From positions 434,001 through 498,000 of the forward strand of contig NZ_JAOEFC010000002.1 in NCBI RefSeq assembly GCF_025421715.1: a stretch of DNA of 64,000 nt, read 5' to 3'. Position numbers and translations under genes: made by a program. A model generated the notes under the pieces. That model ran no database searches. It had not been told where the DNA came from and saw only the letters and a list, made by a program, of their open reading frames with translations. How positions within the stretch are numbered: position 1 is the first letter of the stretch; every line of letters begins with the position of its first letter. The DNA comes from Microbacterium festucae (GTDB taxonomy: Bacteria > Actinomycetota > Actinomycetes > Actinomycetales > Microbacteriaceae). Shown here in pieces: positions 41,422-49,335 of this stretch.

Positions 41422-42449
41422 GCCACCACCATCGGGAAGAACAGGATGTACAGGCCGAGCGCCACCGGCGCCGACGGGAGGATGCTGTCGAGCCGGTCGA
41501 GCACGCCGCCGTGGCCGGGGAGCCACGAGCTCATGTCCTTGATGCCCATGTCGCGTTTGATCATCGACTCGCCCAGGTCGCCGATGGTCGCCGTCACCAG
41601 CACGAGCACGCCGAAGACCGCGCCGGCCCAGATGGGCAGGTGCAGCAGGAAGACGCTCATGAGGATCGCGGCGATCAGCGAGGCGGCCAGTGCACCGGCG
41701 AAGCCCTCCCAGGTCTTCTTCGGGCTGATCTTGGGGGCCATCGGATGCCGGCCGAAGGCCAGCCCGCTGGCGTAGGCGCCCGTGTCGGCGGCGACGACGA
41801 CGACCAGCATGGTCAGCACCCACAGCTCGCCCTGCTCCTGACGCAGCAGCACGAGGGCAAGGCTCGCCAGGAACGGGACGTACATCGGGATGAGACCGGC
41901 CACGAGCACGTCGGAGAGCACGTCGGCGTAGCGGCGACCGTCCTGCGTCGCCATCTGGGCGATCATGCGCCAGATCACGACGATCGCCACGGCGGCGAAG
42001 GTGAGCACCCAATGGGTCCAGTGGCCGAGGAAGGCCGCGCTCAGCATGATCACCGCACCGACGGCCAGCTGCGCCCACACGTCGACCTTGCGCCCCGCGC
42101 CCTGCAGCGCGCGGGCGAACTCGAACACCCCGAGCAGGCACAGCGGGATGGCGAACACCAGGAACAGCCACTTGATCCACAGCAGCGACCCGAGCACCAG
42201 CAGCCCGATGCCCACGCCGATCGCGGTGGCGAGGAACAGGTTGCGGCCGGTGCGGGCGTTGATGCGCTCGTTGGCGTGCTCGAAGTCGGCGCGGGCGCGG
42301 TCGATCTGCTGCTCGAACTCTGAGCGCGCCGCCCGCACGTGCGACTGGAACGATGACGACGCGGCGGCGTCGCCGGCGCGTCGCGCCTCGGCACGCGTGA
42401 GAGGGACGTCGCCTTCGGGCGACGTCCCGTCCGCGGGATCCGGTGTCAT
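41418..42449 (-). CDS. cdsA: Phosphatidate cytidylyltransferase
   Basis: This 343-residue membrane enzyme makes CDP-diacylglycerol from phosphatidate and CTP, the branch point of phospholipid synthesis. A soluble acidic and helical N-terminus (about residues 1-65) precedes about eight membrane segments. The C-terminal signature 'SMIKRDMGIKDMSSWLPGHG' followed by 'GVLDRLDS' matches the CDS pattern completely. It is longer than E. coli CdsA because of the N-terminal extension. It follows frr by 22 bases. Confidence 0.96.
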   Translation of the reverse strand: MTPDPADGTSPEGDVPLTRAEARRAGDAAASSSFQSHVRAARSEFEQQIDRARADFEHANERINARTGRNLFLATAIGVGIGLLVLGSLLWIKWLFLVFAIPLCLLGVFEFARALQGAGRKVDVWAQLAVGAVIMLSAAFLGHWTHWVLTFAAVAIVVIWRMIAQMATQDGRRYADVLSDVLVAGLIPMYVPFLASLALVLLRQEQGELWVLTMLVVVVAADTGAYASGLAFGRHPMAPKISPKKTWEGFAGALAASLIAAILMSVFLLHLPIWAGAVFGVLVLVTATIGDLGESMIKRDMGIKDMSSWLPGHGGVLDRLDSILPSAPVALGLYILFFPMVVA

Positions 42450-42471
42450 CGGTGAACCTGGGTCATGGGTG

Positions 42472-43026
42472 TCAGACCTCGAGGAGCTCGGCCTCTTTGC
42501 GCTTGAGCGCCTCGTCCACCTCGTCCACGTGCACGCGGGTGAGCCCGTCGAGCTCCTTCTCCGCACGCACCAGCTCGTCCTCGCCGACGTCGCTCTTGAG
42601 CGCGTCGAGCTCGTCCTTGGCCTTGCGACGGATGCCGCGCAGGTGCACCTTGGCATCCTCGCCCTTGGAGCGCACGAGCTTCACGTACTCCTTGCGGCGC
42701 TCCTCGGTCAGCTCGGGCAGCGTCACGCGCACGATGTTGCCGTCGTTGGTCGGGTTGGCGCCGAGGTTCGGCGTGTCGCGGATGGCCTGCTCGATCGCCT
42801 TCAGGGCGGACTTGTCGTAGGGCGTCACGACGATGGTGCGCGCCTCCGGGTTGTTGAGCGAGGCGAGCTGTGCCAGCGGCGTGGGCGTGCCGTAGTAGTC
42901 GACCAGGATCTTCTGGAACATCTGCGGGTTCGCGCGTCCGGTGCGGACGGTCGCGAAGTCTTCCTTCGCCGCCTCCACGGCCCGGGCCATGCGCGTTTTC
43001 GTGTCGGCCAGGATGTCGGCGATCAC
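42472..43026 (-). CDS. frr: Ribosome recycling factor
   Basis: A 184-residue protein that, with EF-G, splits post-termination ribosomes. It contains '[18 protein letters not shown]' near the N-terminus, '[25 protein letters not shown]' and the long three-helix bundle '[25 protein letters not shown]'. Length matches the family (about 185). The GTG at 43026 has GGAGTG before it. Confidence 0.98.
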   Translation of the reverse strand: MIADILADTKTRMARAVEAAKEDFATVRTGRANPQMFQKILVDYYGTPTPLAQLASLNNPEARTIVVTPYDKSALKAIEQAIRDTPNLGANPTNDGNIVRVTLPELTEERRKEYVKLVRSKGEDAKVHLRGIRRKAKDELDALKSDVGEDELVRAEKELDGLTRVHVDEVDEALKRKEAELLEV

Positions 43027-43081
43027 GGTCACTCCATTCGTCGTAGCGTCGGTCAAGTCTAGTGGGCGGGCCTGCGCCGCC

Positions 43082-43801
43082 TCAGATGGTGACCAGCGTG
43101 CCGATGCGCTCGCCCAGCAGTGCCCGGGTGACGTTGCCGGCCGGCTCCATGCCGAACACGCGCATGTCGATGCCGTTGTCCATGCACAGGCTGAACGCGG
43201 TCGAGTCGACGACCTTGAGGCCCTGCTGCAGCGCGTCGCTGTAGGTGATGCGGTCGATGCGGGTGGCCGTCGGATCCTTCTTCGGATCGGCGGTGTAGAC
43301 CCCGTCGACGCCGTTCTTGGCGACCAGCACCTCGTCGGCGCCGATCTCGAGGGCGCGCTGGGCGGCGACGGTGTCGGTGGAGAAGTAGGGCAGGCCCGCA
43401 CCGGCGCCGAAGATGACGACGCGGCCCTTCTCCATGTGACGCTCGGCGCGCCGCGGGATGTAGGGCTCGGCGACCTGGGTCATCGAGATGGCCGACTGCA
43501 CGCGGGTCGCGGCGCCGGCCTGCTCGAGGAAGTCCTGCAGCGCGAGGGCGTTCATGACGGTGCCGAGCATCCCCATGTAGTCGGCGCGGCCGCGGTCCAT
43601 GCCGCGCTGGCTCAGCTCGGCGCCGCGGAAGAAGTTGCCGCCACCGACGACGATCGAGATCTCGACCTCGTCGGCCGCTGCGGCGATCTCGCGCGCGATC
43701 TGACCGACGACATCGGGATTGACCCCGAGTGCGCCACCCCCGAAGGCCTCACCGGACAGCTTCAACAGGACGCGACGGCGTCCGGTGTTCTCATCGATCA
43801 C
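43082..43801 (-). CDS. pyrH: UMP kinase
   Basis: A 239-residue amino-acid-kinase-fold enzyme that phosphorylates UMP to UDP. '[13 protein letters not shown]' binds the phosphate, '[35 protein letters not shown]' is the UMP-binding and dimer segment, and '[30 protein letters not shown]' closes the ATP site. It heads pyrH-frr-cdsA-DivIVA. The GTG start has GAGAGGAA upstream, and a TAATGT -10 candidate lies at 43826-43831. Confidence 0.98.
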   Translation of the reverse strand: MIDENTGRRRVLLKLSGEAFGGGALGVNPDVVGQIAREIAAAADEVEISIVVGGGNFFRGAELSQRGMDRGRADYMGMLGTVMNALALQDFLEQAGAATRVQSAISMTQVAEPYIPRRAERHMEKGRVVIFGAGAGLPYFSTDTVAAQRALEIGADEVLVAKNGVDGVYTADPKKDPTATRIDRITYSDALQQGLKVVDSTAFSLCMDNGIDMRVFGMEPAGNVTRALLGERIGTLVTI

Positions 43802-43825
43802 TCAGGGGTTCCTCTCGTCGGTTGC

Positions 43826-43831
43826 ACATTA
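43826..43831 (-). promoter_or_regulatory. -10 element of the pyrH operon
   Basis: TAATGT on the minus strand lies 24 bases before the GTG at 43801, between the tsf terminator and pyrH, leaving room for the ribosome-binding site. Confidence 0.5.
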
Positions 43832-43847
43832 GCGGAAGGCGGGCATG

Positions 43848-43885
43848 GAAAAGGGGCCCGCATCACGGATGCGATGCGGGCCCCT
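43848..43885 (-). terminator. Intrinsic terminator of rpsB-tsf
   Basis: On the minus strand a perfect 13-bp stem (AGGGGCCCGCATC and complement) with an 8-base loop is followed by TTTT. It begins 8 bases after the tsf stop. Confidence 0.92.
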
Positions 43886-43892
43886 GAACGAC

Positions 43893-44720
43893 TTACGCGC
43901 CGACCTTGAAGCGGGCGAAGTCGGTGATGGTGATACCGGCGGCCTCGGCGACCTTGGCGACGGACAGCTTGTTGTCCTTCGCGTAGTCCTGGTCGAGCAG
44001 GGCGACCTGCTTGTAGAACGCGCCGACACGGCCTTCGACGATCTTCGGCAGGGCGGCCTCGGGCTTGCCCTCGTTGCGCGAGATCTCGGTGACGAGCTGG
44101 CGCTCCTTCTCGACCTCGTCGGCGGGGACGTCCTCGCGCGTGAGGTAGGTGGGGTTGGCGAACGAGATGTGCTGCGCGATGCTGCGCGCCGTCTCGGCGT
44201 CGTCACCCGTGTAGGCCAGGACCACGCCGACCTGCGGGGGCAGGTCCTTGCTGGTCTTGTGCAGGTAGATCTCGAACTTCTCGCCGGAGATGGTGCGCAC
44301 GCGGCGCAGTTCCACCTTCTCGCCGATGATGGCGGCCTCGTCCGAGATGAGCTGCGAGACGGGCTGGCCGTCGGCGTCGGCGACGAGCGCCTCGTCGACC
44401 GACGCGGCCGAAGCGGCAGCGGCGGCGGCGAGCACCTTGTCGGCCAGCGCGATGAAGCGCTCGTTCTTGGCGACGAAGTCGGTCTCGGTGTTCAGCTCGA
44501 GCAGCGTGACGGCGCCGCCGTGCTCCTTGGCGGCGACCAGGCCCTCGCTCGTGGAGCGGTCGGCGCGCTTCGCGTTGCCCTTGGCGCCCTTCAGGCGCAG
44601 GATCTCGACGGCCTTCTCGAGGTCGCCGTCGGCCTCCTCGAGCGCCTTCTTGGTGTCGACCATGCCCGTGCCCAGCTGCTCGCGCAGGGCCTTGATGTCG
44701 GCGATGGTGAAGTTGGCCAT
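43893..44720 (-). CDS. tsf: Elongation factor Ts
   Basis: A 275-residue guanine-nucleotide exchange factor for EF-Tu. The N-terminal UBA-like domain 'IADIKALREQLGTGMVDTKKALEEADGDLEKAVEILR' is followed by core 'ETDFVAKNERFIALADKVL', which contains the TDFV motif. The C-terminal 'PKIVEGRVGAFYKQVALLDQ' is also typical. The chosen ATG gives the standard beginning; a longer frame would run into the intergenic hairpin. Confidence 0.98.
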   Translation of the reverse strand: MANFTIADIKALREQLGTGMVDTKKALEEADGDLEKAVEILRLKGAKGNAKRADRSTSEGLVAAKEHGGAVTLLELNTETDFVAKNERFIALADKVLAAAAAASAASVDEALVADADGQPVSQLISDEAAIIGEKVELRRVRTISGEKFEIYLHKTSKDLPPQVGVVLAYTGDDAETARSIAQHISFANPTYLTREDVPADEVEKERQLVTEISRNEGKPEAALPKIVEGRVGAFYKQVALLDQDYAKDNKLSVAKVAEAAGITITDFARFKVGA

Positions 44721-44758
44721 TCTGTTGGCTCCCTTGGTGTCGTGTCTCGTGGATGACA

Positions 44759-44792
44759 GGCGTGGGCCGGGGTGGTGGCCCCGGCCCACGCC
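44759..44792 (-). terminator. Hairpin between rpsB and tsf (attenuator or partial terminator)
   Basis: A perfect 14-bp GC stem (GGCGTGGGCCGGGG and complement) with a 6-base loop stands in the 94-base rpsB-tsf gap. There is no U-tract. Partial termination or RNA stabilisation here would lower tsf relative to rpsB. Confidence 0.65.
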
Positions 44793-44814
44793 GGGCAGAA
44801 AGAGGTGGTCGGGC

Positions 44815-45699
44815 TTACTCCGCGGCCTTCTCGGCCTCGGTGGCGGCCTCGGCGCCGGCGACGTCGGCGTCCGACTCGGTGGCGACGGTCTCGACCTCGG
44901 CGACGTCGGTGACGACGGGCTCCTCGGCGGCGGCCTCAGCCGGCGTCTCGAGCAGCTCGCGCTCCCAGTCGGCCAGCGGCTCAGCCTCGGCCGACTCGTC
45001 GGTCGGGTTGTGGCGCTGGATGAGGCCCTCGGCGGCGGCGTCGGCGATGATGCGGGTGAGCAGGCCCACCGAGCGGATCGCGTCGTCGTTGCCGGGGATC
45101 GGGAACTGGAACTCGTCGGGGTCGGCGTTGGTGTCGAGGATGCCGATCACCGGGATGCCGAGCTTCTTGGCCTCGTCGATGGCGAGGTGCTCGCGCTTGG
45201 CGTCGACGACCCAGATGGCCGACGGGGTCTTCTGCAGGTTGCGGATACCGCCGAGCGACTTGTGCAGCTTGTCGAGCTCGCGCTTCTTGAGCAGGAGCTC
45301 CTTCTTGGTGAAGCCGCTGGCAGCCGGGTTCTCGAAGTCGAGCTCCTCGAGCTCCTTCATGCGGGCGAGGCGCTTGCTCACCGTCGAGAAGTTGGTGAGG
45401 AGGCCACCCAGCCAGCGCTGGTTGACGTAGGGCTGGCCGACGCGGGTCGCCTGCTCGGCGATGACTTCCTGGGCCTGCTTCTTGGTGCCGACGAACAGCA
45501 CGGTGCCGCCGTGGGCGACCGTCTCGCGCACGTACTCGTACGCCTTGTCGATGTACGACAGCGACTGCTGCAGGTCGATGATGTGGATGCCGGAGCGCTC
45601 GGTGAGGATGAAGCGCTTGACTTTCGGGTTCCACCGGCGGGTCTGGTGTCCGAAGTGGACGCCGCTGTCGAGCAGCTGGCGAATGGTGACGACGGCCAT
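44815..45699 (-). CDS. rpsB: 30S ribosomal protein S2
   Basis: A 294-residue protein with the S2 core '[28 protein letters not shown]' at the N-terminus, '[18 protein letters not shown]' and '[31 protein letters not shown]'. The C-terminal ~60 residues are a Glu/Ala-rich acidic extension beyond the E. coli length (241), common in actinobacteria. It is the first gene of rpsB-tsf. The leader is long (about 185 bases if the -10 at 45892 is right). Confidence 0.98.
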   Translation of the reverse strand: MAVVTIRQLLDSGVHFGHQTRRWNPKVKRFILTERSGIHIIDLQQSLSYIDKAYEYVRETVAHGGTVLFVGTKKQAQEVIAEQATRVGQPYVNQRWLGGLLTNFSTVSKRLARMKELEELDFENPAASGFTKKELLLKKRELDKLHKSLGGIRNLQKTPSAIWVVDAKREHLAIDEAKKLGIPVIGILDTNADPDEFQFPIPGNDDAIRSVGLLTRIIADAAAEGLIQRHNPTDESAEAEPLADWERELLETPAEAAAEEPVVTDVAEVETVATESDADVAGAEAATEAEKAAE

Positions 45700-45731
45700 G
45701 GTCGTACTCCTGATTCTGTTGCGGTTGATCT

Positions 45732-45753
45732 CGCCGCACCGAAGGGTGCGGCG
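45732..45753 (-). promoter_or_regulatory. Hairpin in the rpsB leader
   Basis: A perfect 9-bp stem (CGCCGCACC pairing with GGTGCGGCG) with a 4-base loop lies 32 bases before the rpsB ATG. It is a candidate for S2 autoregulation or mRNA stability; I cannot match it to a known leader class. Confidence 0.45.
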
Positions 45754-45891
45754 TGCCTGGTACCCGGCACACACACCGCTCGTCGTCACGGGATCGTGGG
45801 ACGAGACCTGGGATGTGGATGCCGCACCGGACGCGGGGCGCCGCGGTGCTCTGGGCACGCGTAGTCACCCCGACCTGCGAGGTGCTCCTCC

Positions 45892-45897
45892 AGTGTA
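45892..45897 (-). promoter_or_regulatory. Candidate -10 element of rpsB-tsf
   Basis: TACACT on the minus strand would start transcription near 45885, about 185 bases before rpsB. Confidence 0.4.
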
Positions 45898-45998
45898 GCA
45901 GTGGCGGGGCTTCCTCCCCCGCGGCGTGTCCGGCCGATTCCTCCACCGTTGCGCCCCTCCGCCGCCCACCCGCGGCGCCGGCGGCGCACACTCGGGGC

Positions 45999-47171
45999 AT
46001 GCGCCCCGTCATGATGCTCACCTGGGTCCTGCTGCTGTTCGCGACGCCGGCGTCCGCGGCATCCGAACCGCGGCCGGCCCCCTGGACGATGCCGCTGGCG
46101 GGCGGGGTGATCGTGGCGCCCTATCGCGAGCCCGCGCACGAGTACGGCCCGGGTCACCGCGGCGTCGACATCGCGGGGCCGCAGCCGGCGGGGGCGGTGC
46201 CGGTGCTCTCCCCCGCGCCCGGCACGGTGGCCTTCGCCGGGGCGGTCGCCGGCCGCGGCGTGGTCACGATCGCCCACGACGGCGGACTCGTCTCGACGCT
46301 CGAGCCGGTGGACCCGGCGGTCGCCGCCGGCTCGAGGGTGGCGGCGGGCTCCCCTGTCGGCACGCTGTCCACGGGCGGTCACGCCGCCGCGGGAACCGTG
46401 CACCTCGGGGTGCGCCAGGACGGCCGCTACCTCGATCCCACTCCGCTGCTCAGGGAGCGGGTGCGGGCGGTGCTGCTGCCGTGCTGCGAGGCGCGCTCAG
46501 CGCGAGCCGATGATGTTCCCGTCGCCGTTGTCGGTCACGCTGCCGACCTGGCCGGCCTGGATGCTGTTGGTGTTGCCGTTGACGGTGACGAACGACAGCG
46601 CCTGGTCGACGATGGCCTGATTGGCGTTGCCGCGCACCTCGAGCGTGCCGATCGAGACGGCATCCACGGTGTTGCGCTGGCCCTCGATGATCACCTGCGA
46701 GGGGTCGGCGACCTCGACGGTGTTGCCGTCGCCGCGCACGATGACCTCGCCGATCTCCACGCCCGCGGCGGCCACCTCCACGTCGGCGCCGGAGACCTCG
46801 AGGCGGGGGCAGTCGGCGGTGACGGCGAAGACCTGGGAGGAGGCCCCGATGCGCACCACGCCGTCGATGCATCCGGGCACGACACCCGGCCCCGCCGCGT
46901 CGGTGGACGCGTCATCGGCGTCGGTGGCGCCGGGACGCGGCACCTCGGGCGTGGCGGTCAGCCGCGGGCCCACGGGGGCGGGCTCGGGTGCGCAGCCGGC
47001 GAGGGCCATGCTCCCGGCCAGGGTGGTGAGGGCGAGCAGACACGAGGCGAGGCGGCGACGGGACATGCGTTCCACGTTACGGCCCCGCTGCGCGCGCGGC
47101 GACCGCCCGACGGATGCGGTCGGCCGGGGGCGCGGGGAGGCCGTCAGGCGCGGGGGTGGGCGAGGCGGTAG
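45999..47171 (+). CDS. M23/LytM-domain secreted protein; frame runs antisense through the next gene
   Basis: An N-terminal signal peptide ('VMMLTWVLLLFATPASAAS') precedes a LytM domain (about residues 30-165). The domain contains 'GPGHRGVDIAGPQPAGAVPVLS' (the His-x3-Asp metal pair), a beta core, 'GTVHLGVRQDG' and 'YLDPTP'. The usual tyrosine-His segment reads 'STLEPV' and the usual His-x-His reads 'TVH', so the catalytic histidines appear to be missing. No stop occurs at the domain end (about 46495). The frame continues, antisense over the DUF3060 gene and 28 bases of xerC, to 47171, adding about 220 residues that look like antisense translation. An M23 gene beside rpsB is common in actinobacteria. 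Confidence 0.7.
   Translation: MRPVMMLTWVLLLFATPASAASEPRPAPWTMPLAGGVIVAPYREPAHEYGPGHRGVDIAGPQPAGAVPVLSPAPGTVAFAGAVAGRGVVTIAHDGGLVSTLEPVDPAVAAGSRVAAGSPVGTLSTGGHAAAGTVHLGVRQDGRYLDPTPLLRERVRAVLLPCCEARSARADDVPVAVVGHAADLAGLDAVGVAVDGDERQRLVDDGLIGVAAHLERADRDGIHGVALALDDHLRGVGDLDGVAVAAHDDLADLHARGGHLHVGAGDLEAGAVGGDGEDLGGGPDAHHAVDASGHDTRPRRVGGRVIGVGGAGTRHLGRGGQPRAHGGGLGCAAGEGHAPGQGGEGEQTRGEAATGHAFHVTAPLRARRPPDGCGRPGARGGRQARGWARR
46497..47066 (-). CDS. DUF3060-type lipoprotein with right-handed repeat pattern
   Basis: A 189-residue secreted lipoprotein: lipobox 'MALAGC' with Cys at residue 25, a Pro/Ala/Asp linker to about residue 65, then a repetitive beta domain. Its turns recur as Gly-x-x-Asn-x-Val/Ile ('GDGNTVEV', 'GQRNTVDAVS', 'GNANQAIVD', 'GNTNSIQAG', 'GDGNIIGS'), suggesting a beta-helix-like fold as in DUF3060 proteins. 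Function is unknown; a cell-surface role is likely. The ATG is 7 bases after TAACGT. The whole gene is overlapped on the other strand by the run-on M23 frame. Confidence 0.82.
   Translation of the reverse strand: MSRRRLASCLLALTTLAGSMALAGCAPEPAPVGPRLTATPEVPRPGATDADDASTDAAGPGVVPGCIDGVVRIGASSQVFAVTADCPRLEVSGADVEVAAAGVEIGEVIVRGDGNTVEVADPSQVIIEGQRNTVDAVSIGTLEVRGNANQAIVDQALSFVTVNGNTNSIQAGQVGSVTDNGDGNIIGSR
47074..47079 (-). promoter_or_regulatory. -10 element, leaderless promoter of the DUF3060-type gene
   Basis: TAACGT on the minus strand ends 7 bases before the ATG at 47066. Confidence 0.5.
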
Positions 47172-48046
47172 GCCGCCTGGAGCTTCTCGGCCGAGACGTG
47201 GGTGTAGATCTGGGTGGTGCCCAGGCTCGCGTGGCCGAGCAACTCCTGCACCGTGCGCAGGTCGGCCCCGCCGTCGAGCAGGTGCGTGGCCGCGGAGTGG
47301 CGCAGCGCGTGGGGGCCGACGCGCTCCTCGCCGATCGCGGGGGCGACCCGGGCCGAGACGACGTCGTAGACGGCGCGGGTGCCGAGCCGGGCGCCCCGGA
47401 CGCCGAGGAACAGCGCCGGGGTGGGCGCCGCGGCGCGGGCCGCCAGCGCGGGTCTGCCGCGCACGAGCCAGTGGTCGAGCGCGGTGGCCGCCGGGCCGCC
47501 GTAGGGGACCACGCGCTCCTTGTCGCCCTTGCCGACGACGCGCACGGTGCGTGCGGCGGGGTCGAGGTCGTCGATGTCGACGCCGCAGATCTCCGACACG
47601 CGCAGCCCGGCGGCGTAGAGCAGCTCCAGCACGGCGGCGTCGCGCAGAGCGATCGGGTCGCCCTCGTCGGCGGCGGTCCGGGCGTCGTCGAGCAGGTGCG
47701 CCATCGTGTCGGCGGCGGCCACCTTCGGCAGTGAACGCCCGCGCTTGGGCGCGACCAGGCGCAGCGACGGGTCGCCGTCGATGATGCCCTCGGCATCGGC
47801 CCAGGCGAACAGCCCGCGCACGCAGGCAGTGCGCCGGGCCAGGGTGCTGCGGGCCAGTCCCCGCTGCGTGGCCACCCACAGCCACTCCCGCAGCGACTCG
47901 AGGTCGACGTCGCCCGCGTCCGGGTCGCCGAGCGTGGCGGCGAGGTCGTCGAGGTCGGAGCGGTAGGCCCGCACCGTCGCCGCCGACAGCCGACGGACCT
48001 CGCGCAGGTGCGCCGTGTAGCGCTGCGCCGCCTCGGAGATCCGCAT
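47144..48046 (-). CDS. xerC: Tyrosine recombinase XerC
   Basis: A 300-residue site-specific recombinase acting at dif to resolve chromosome dimers. The N-terminal SAM-like DNA-binding domain begins 'YTAHLREVRRLSAATVRAYRSDL'. The catalytic residues are visible: Arg in 'LYAAGLRVSEI', Lys in 'VVGKGDKERVVP', His-x2-Arg in 'GPHALRHSAATHLL', His in 'LLGHASLGTTQIYTHV', with the nucleophilic Tyr in the same segment. Length and location near dprA and rpsB fit chromosomal XerC, not a phage integrase. Confidence 0.94.
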   Translation of the reverse strand: MRISEAAQRYTAHLREVRRLSAATVRAYRSDLDDLAATLGDPDAGDVDLESLREWLWVATQRGLARSTLARRTACVRGLFAWADAEGIIDGDPSLRLVAPKRGRSLPKVAAADTMAHLLDDARTAADEGDPIALRDAAVLELLYAAGLRVSEICGVDIDDLDPAARTVRVVGKGDKERVVPYGGPAATALDHWLVRGRPALAARAAAPTPALFLGVRGARLGTRAVYDVVSARVAPAIGEERVGPHALRHSAATHLLDGGADLRTVQELLGHASLGTTQIYTHVSAEKLQAAYRLAHPRA

Positions 48047-48096
48047 GGTCCCAGCATGCGACACGGTGGCCGCGGCCGGCGCGCGGCGCACCGGTG

Positions 48097-48190
48097 ACGG
48101 GGCGTGGCGAGGACGCGACGGGGCGGGGCGCAGCGGTGACGGGGCGCAGCGCGATGCGGTCTCGGTGGCGGGGCGCAGCCGCGACGGGGT
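48097..48190. repeat. Short imperfect G-rich tandem repeat
   Basis: The 149-bp gap between dprA and xerC carries about four imperfect copies of a unit like GCGCAGCGGTGACGGG, 16-33 bases apart. No gene or clear hairpin is seen in it. Confidence 0.45.
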
Positions 48191-48195
48191 CGGGT

Positions 48196-49335
48196 TCACC
48201 CCGCCGCGGAGACCGCCGTCCATCCGGCATCCGCGCGTCGCGCCGCGCCGGTGAGGGCGAGGAGGCCGAGGACGGACTGCACGGCGCCCGCCGACAGCCC
48301 GCTGCGCCGTGCGATCTCGTCGACCGAGCGCGCCGTGCGCACACTCAGCGCGTCGCGCACCCGCGTCTGGTCGCCGCCCGGCTCCGGCCCCGCGGGGACT
48401 GCCGCTGTCGCGGTGCTCTCGCCGATGAGCTCGAGCACGTCGTCGGCGCCGGTGATGCACACCGCGTCGTGGGTGCGCAGCAGCCGGTGGCAGCCCGCCG
48501 AGGCGCTGCTGGTGATGGGGCCGGGCACCGCGCCGAGGGGCCGGCCGAGCGCGGCCGCGTGCGACGCCGTGTTGAGCGACCCGCTGCGCCACCCGGCCTC
48601 GACGACGACGGTGGCGTCGGAGGCGGCGGCGATCACGCGGTTGCGCGCCAGGAACCGCCACTTGGTCGGTGCCGAGCCGCACGGCACCTCCGAGACCACC
48701 GCGCCGTGTGCGCAGATGCGTCGCAGCAGCTCCTGGTGACCGGCGGGATAGGCGCGGTCCACTCCCCCGGCGAGGAAGGCCACGGTCGAGCCGCCGGAGC
48801 CGAGGGTCGCATGGTGTGCGGCCCCGTCGATGCCGTAGGCCGCCCCGGAGACCACCGTGATCCCGGCCGCCGCCAGCGCGGCGGCGAGCTCGCCGGCGAC
48901 GTGCTCGCCGTAACCGGTCGCCGCGCGGGCTCCGACGACGGCGACCGCGGCGGGGGCGACGAGGGCGGCCGTGTCGCCGCGCACCCACAGGCACAGCGGC
49001 GCATGCGGGCCGAGGTCGTCGACCCGTCGCGGCCAGTGCGGATGATCCGGCGTGACGAGGGCGGCGCCCACGCGCGCGGCATCGGCGAGGGCCGCCCCGA
49101 GGTCGCCGCGGCGCGGCTGCCAGCGGCGCCGCCCGTCGGCGAGGGCGGCGCCGTCGAGGCCGGCGGCGTGCGCCTCGGAGGGCAGCGGCGCGCTCCCGAG
49201 GGCGAGCTCGAGCGCGCGCGGGGCTCCGAGCGCACCCACCATTGCGCCGAGCGCGCCGTCGCCGGGTTCGCCGAGCACGCTCAGGTGAGCCCGCGCCTCG
49301 GCGTCGGCAGAGGGCGCGGCCGGGGCGGGGCTCAT
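48196..49335 (-). CDS. dprA: DNA-processing protein DprA
   Basis: This 379-residue protein protects incoming single strands and loads RecA during transformation. The Rossmann-like core spans about residues 110-310, with 'AVVGARAATGYGEHVAGELA', 'VVSGAAYGIDGAAHHATL' and 'FLARNRVIAAASDATVVVEA'. The N-terminal region is SAM-like, and the C-terminus has a winged-helix-like domain (about residues 325-375). Its ATG overlaps the comM stop by 4 bases. Confidence 0.95.
   Translation of the reverse strand: MSPAPAAPSADAEARAHLSVLGEPGDGALGAMVGALGAPRALELALGSAPLPSEAHAAGLDGAALADGRRRWQPRRGDLGAALADAARVGAALVTPDHPHWPRRVDDLGPHAPLCLWVRGDTAALVAPAAVAVVGARAATGYGEHVAGELAAALAAAGITVVSGAAYGIDGAAHHATLGSGGSTVAFLAGGVDRAYPAGHQELLRRICAHGAVVSEVPCGSAPTKWRFLARNRVIAAASDATVVVEAGWRSGSLNTASHAAALGRPLGAVPGPITSSASAGCHRLLRTHDAVCITGADDVLELIGESTATAAVPAGPEPGGDQTRVRDALSVRTARSVDEIARRSGLSAGAVQSVLGLLALTGAARRADAGWTAVSAAG

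Noticed and set aside
47144..48046. Phage integrase marking an integrated element
   Set aside because: Length, neighbours (dprA, comM, rpsB) and the absence of phage genes or att-like repeats fit chromosomal XerC.
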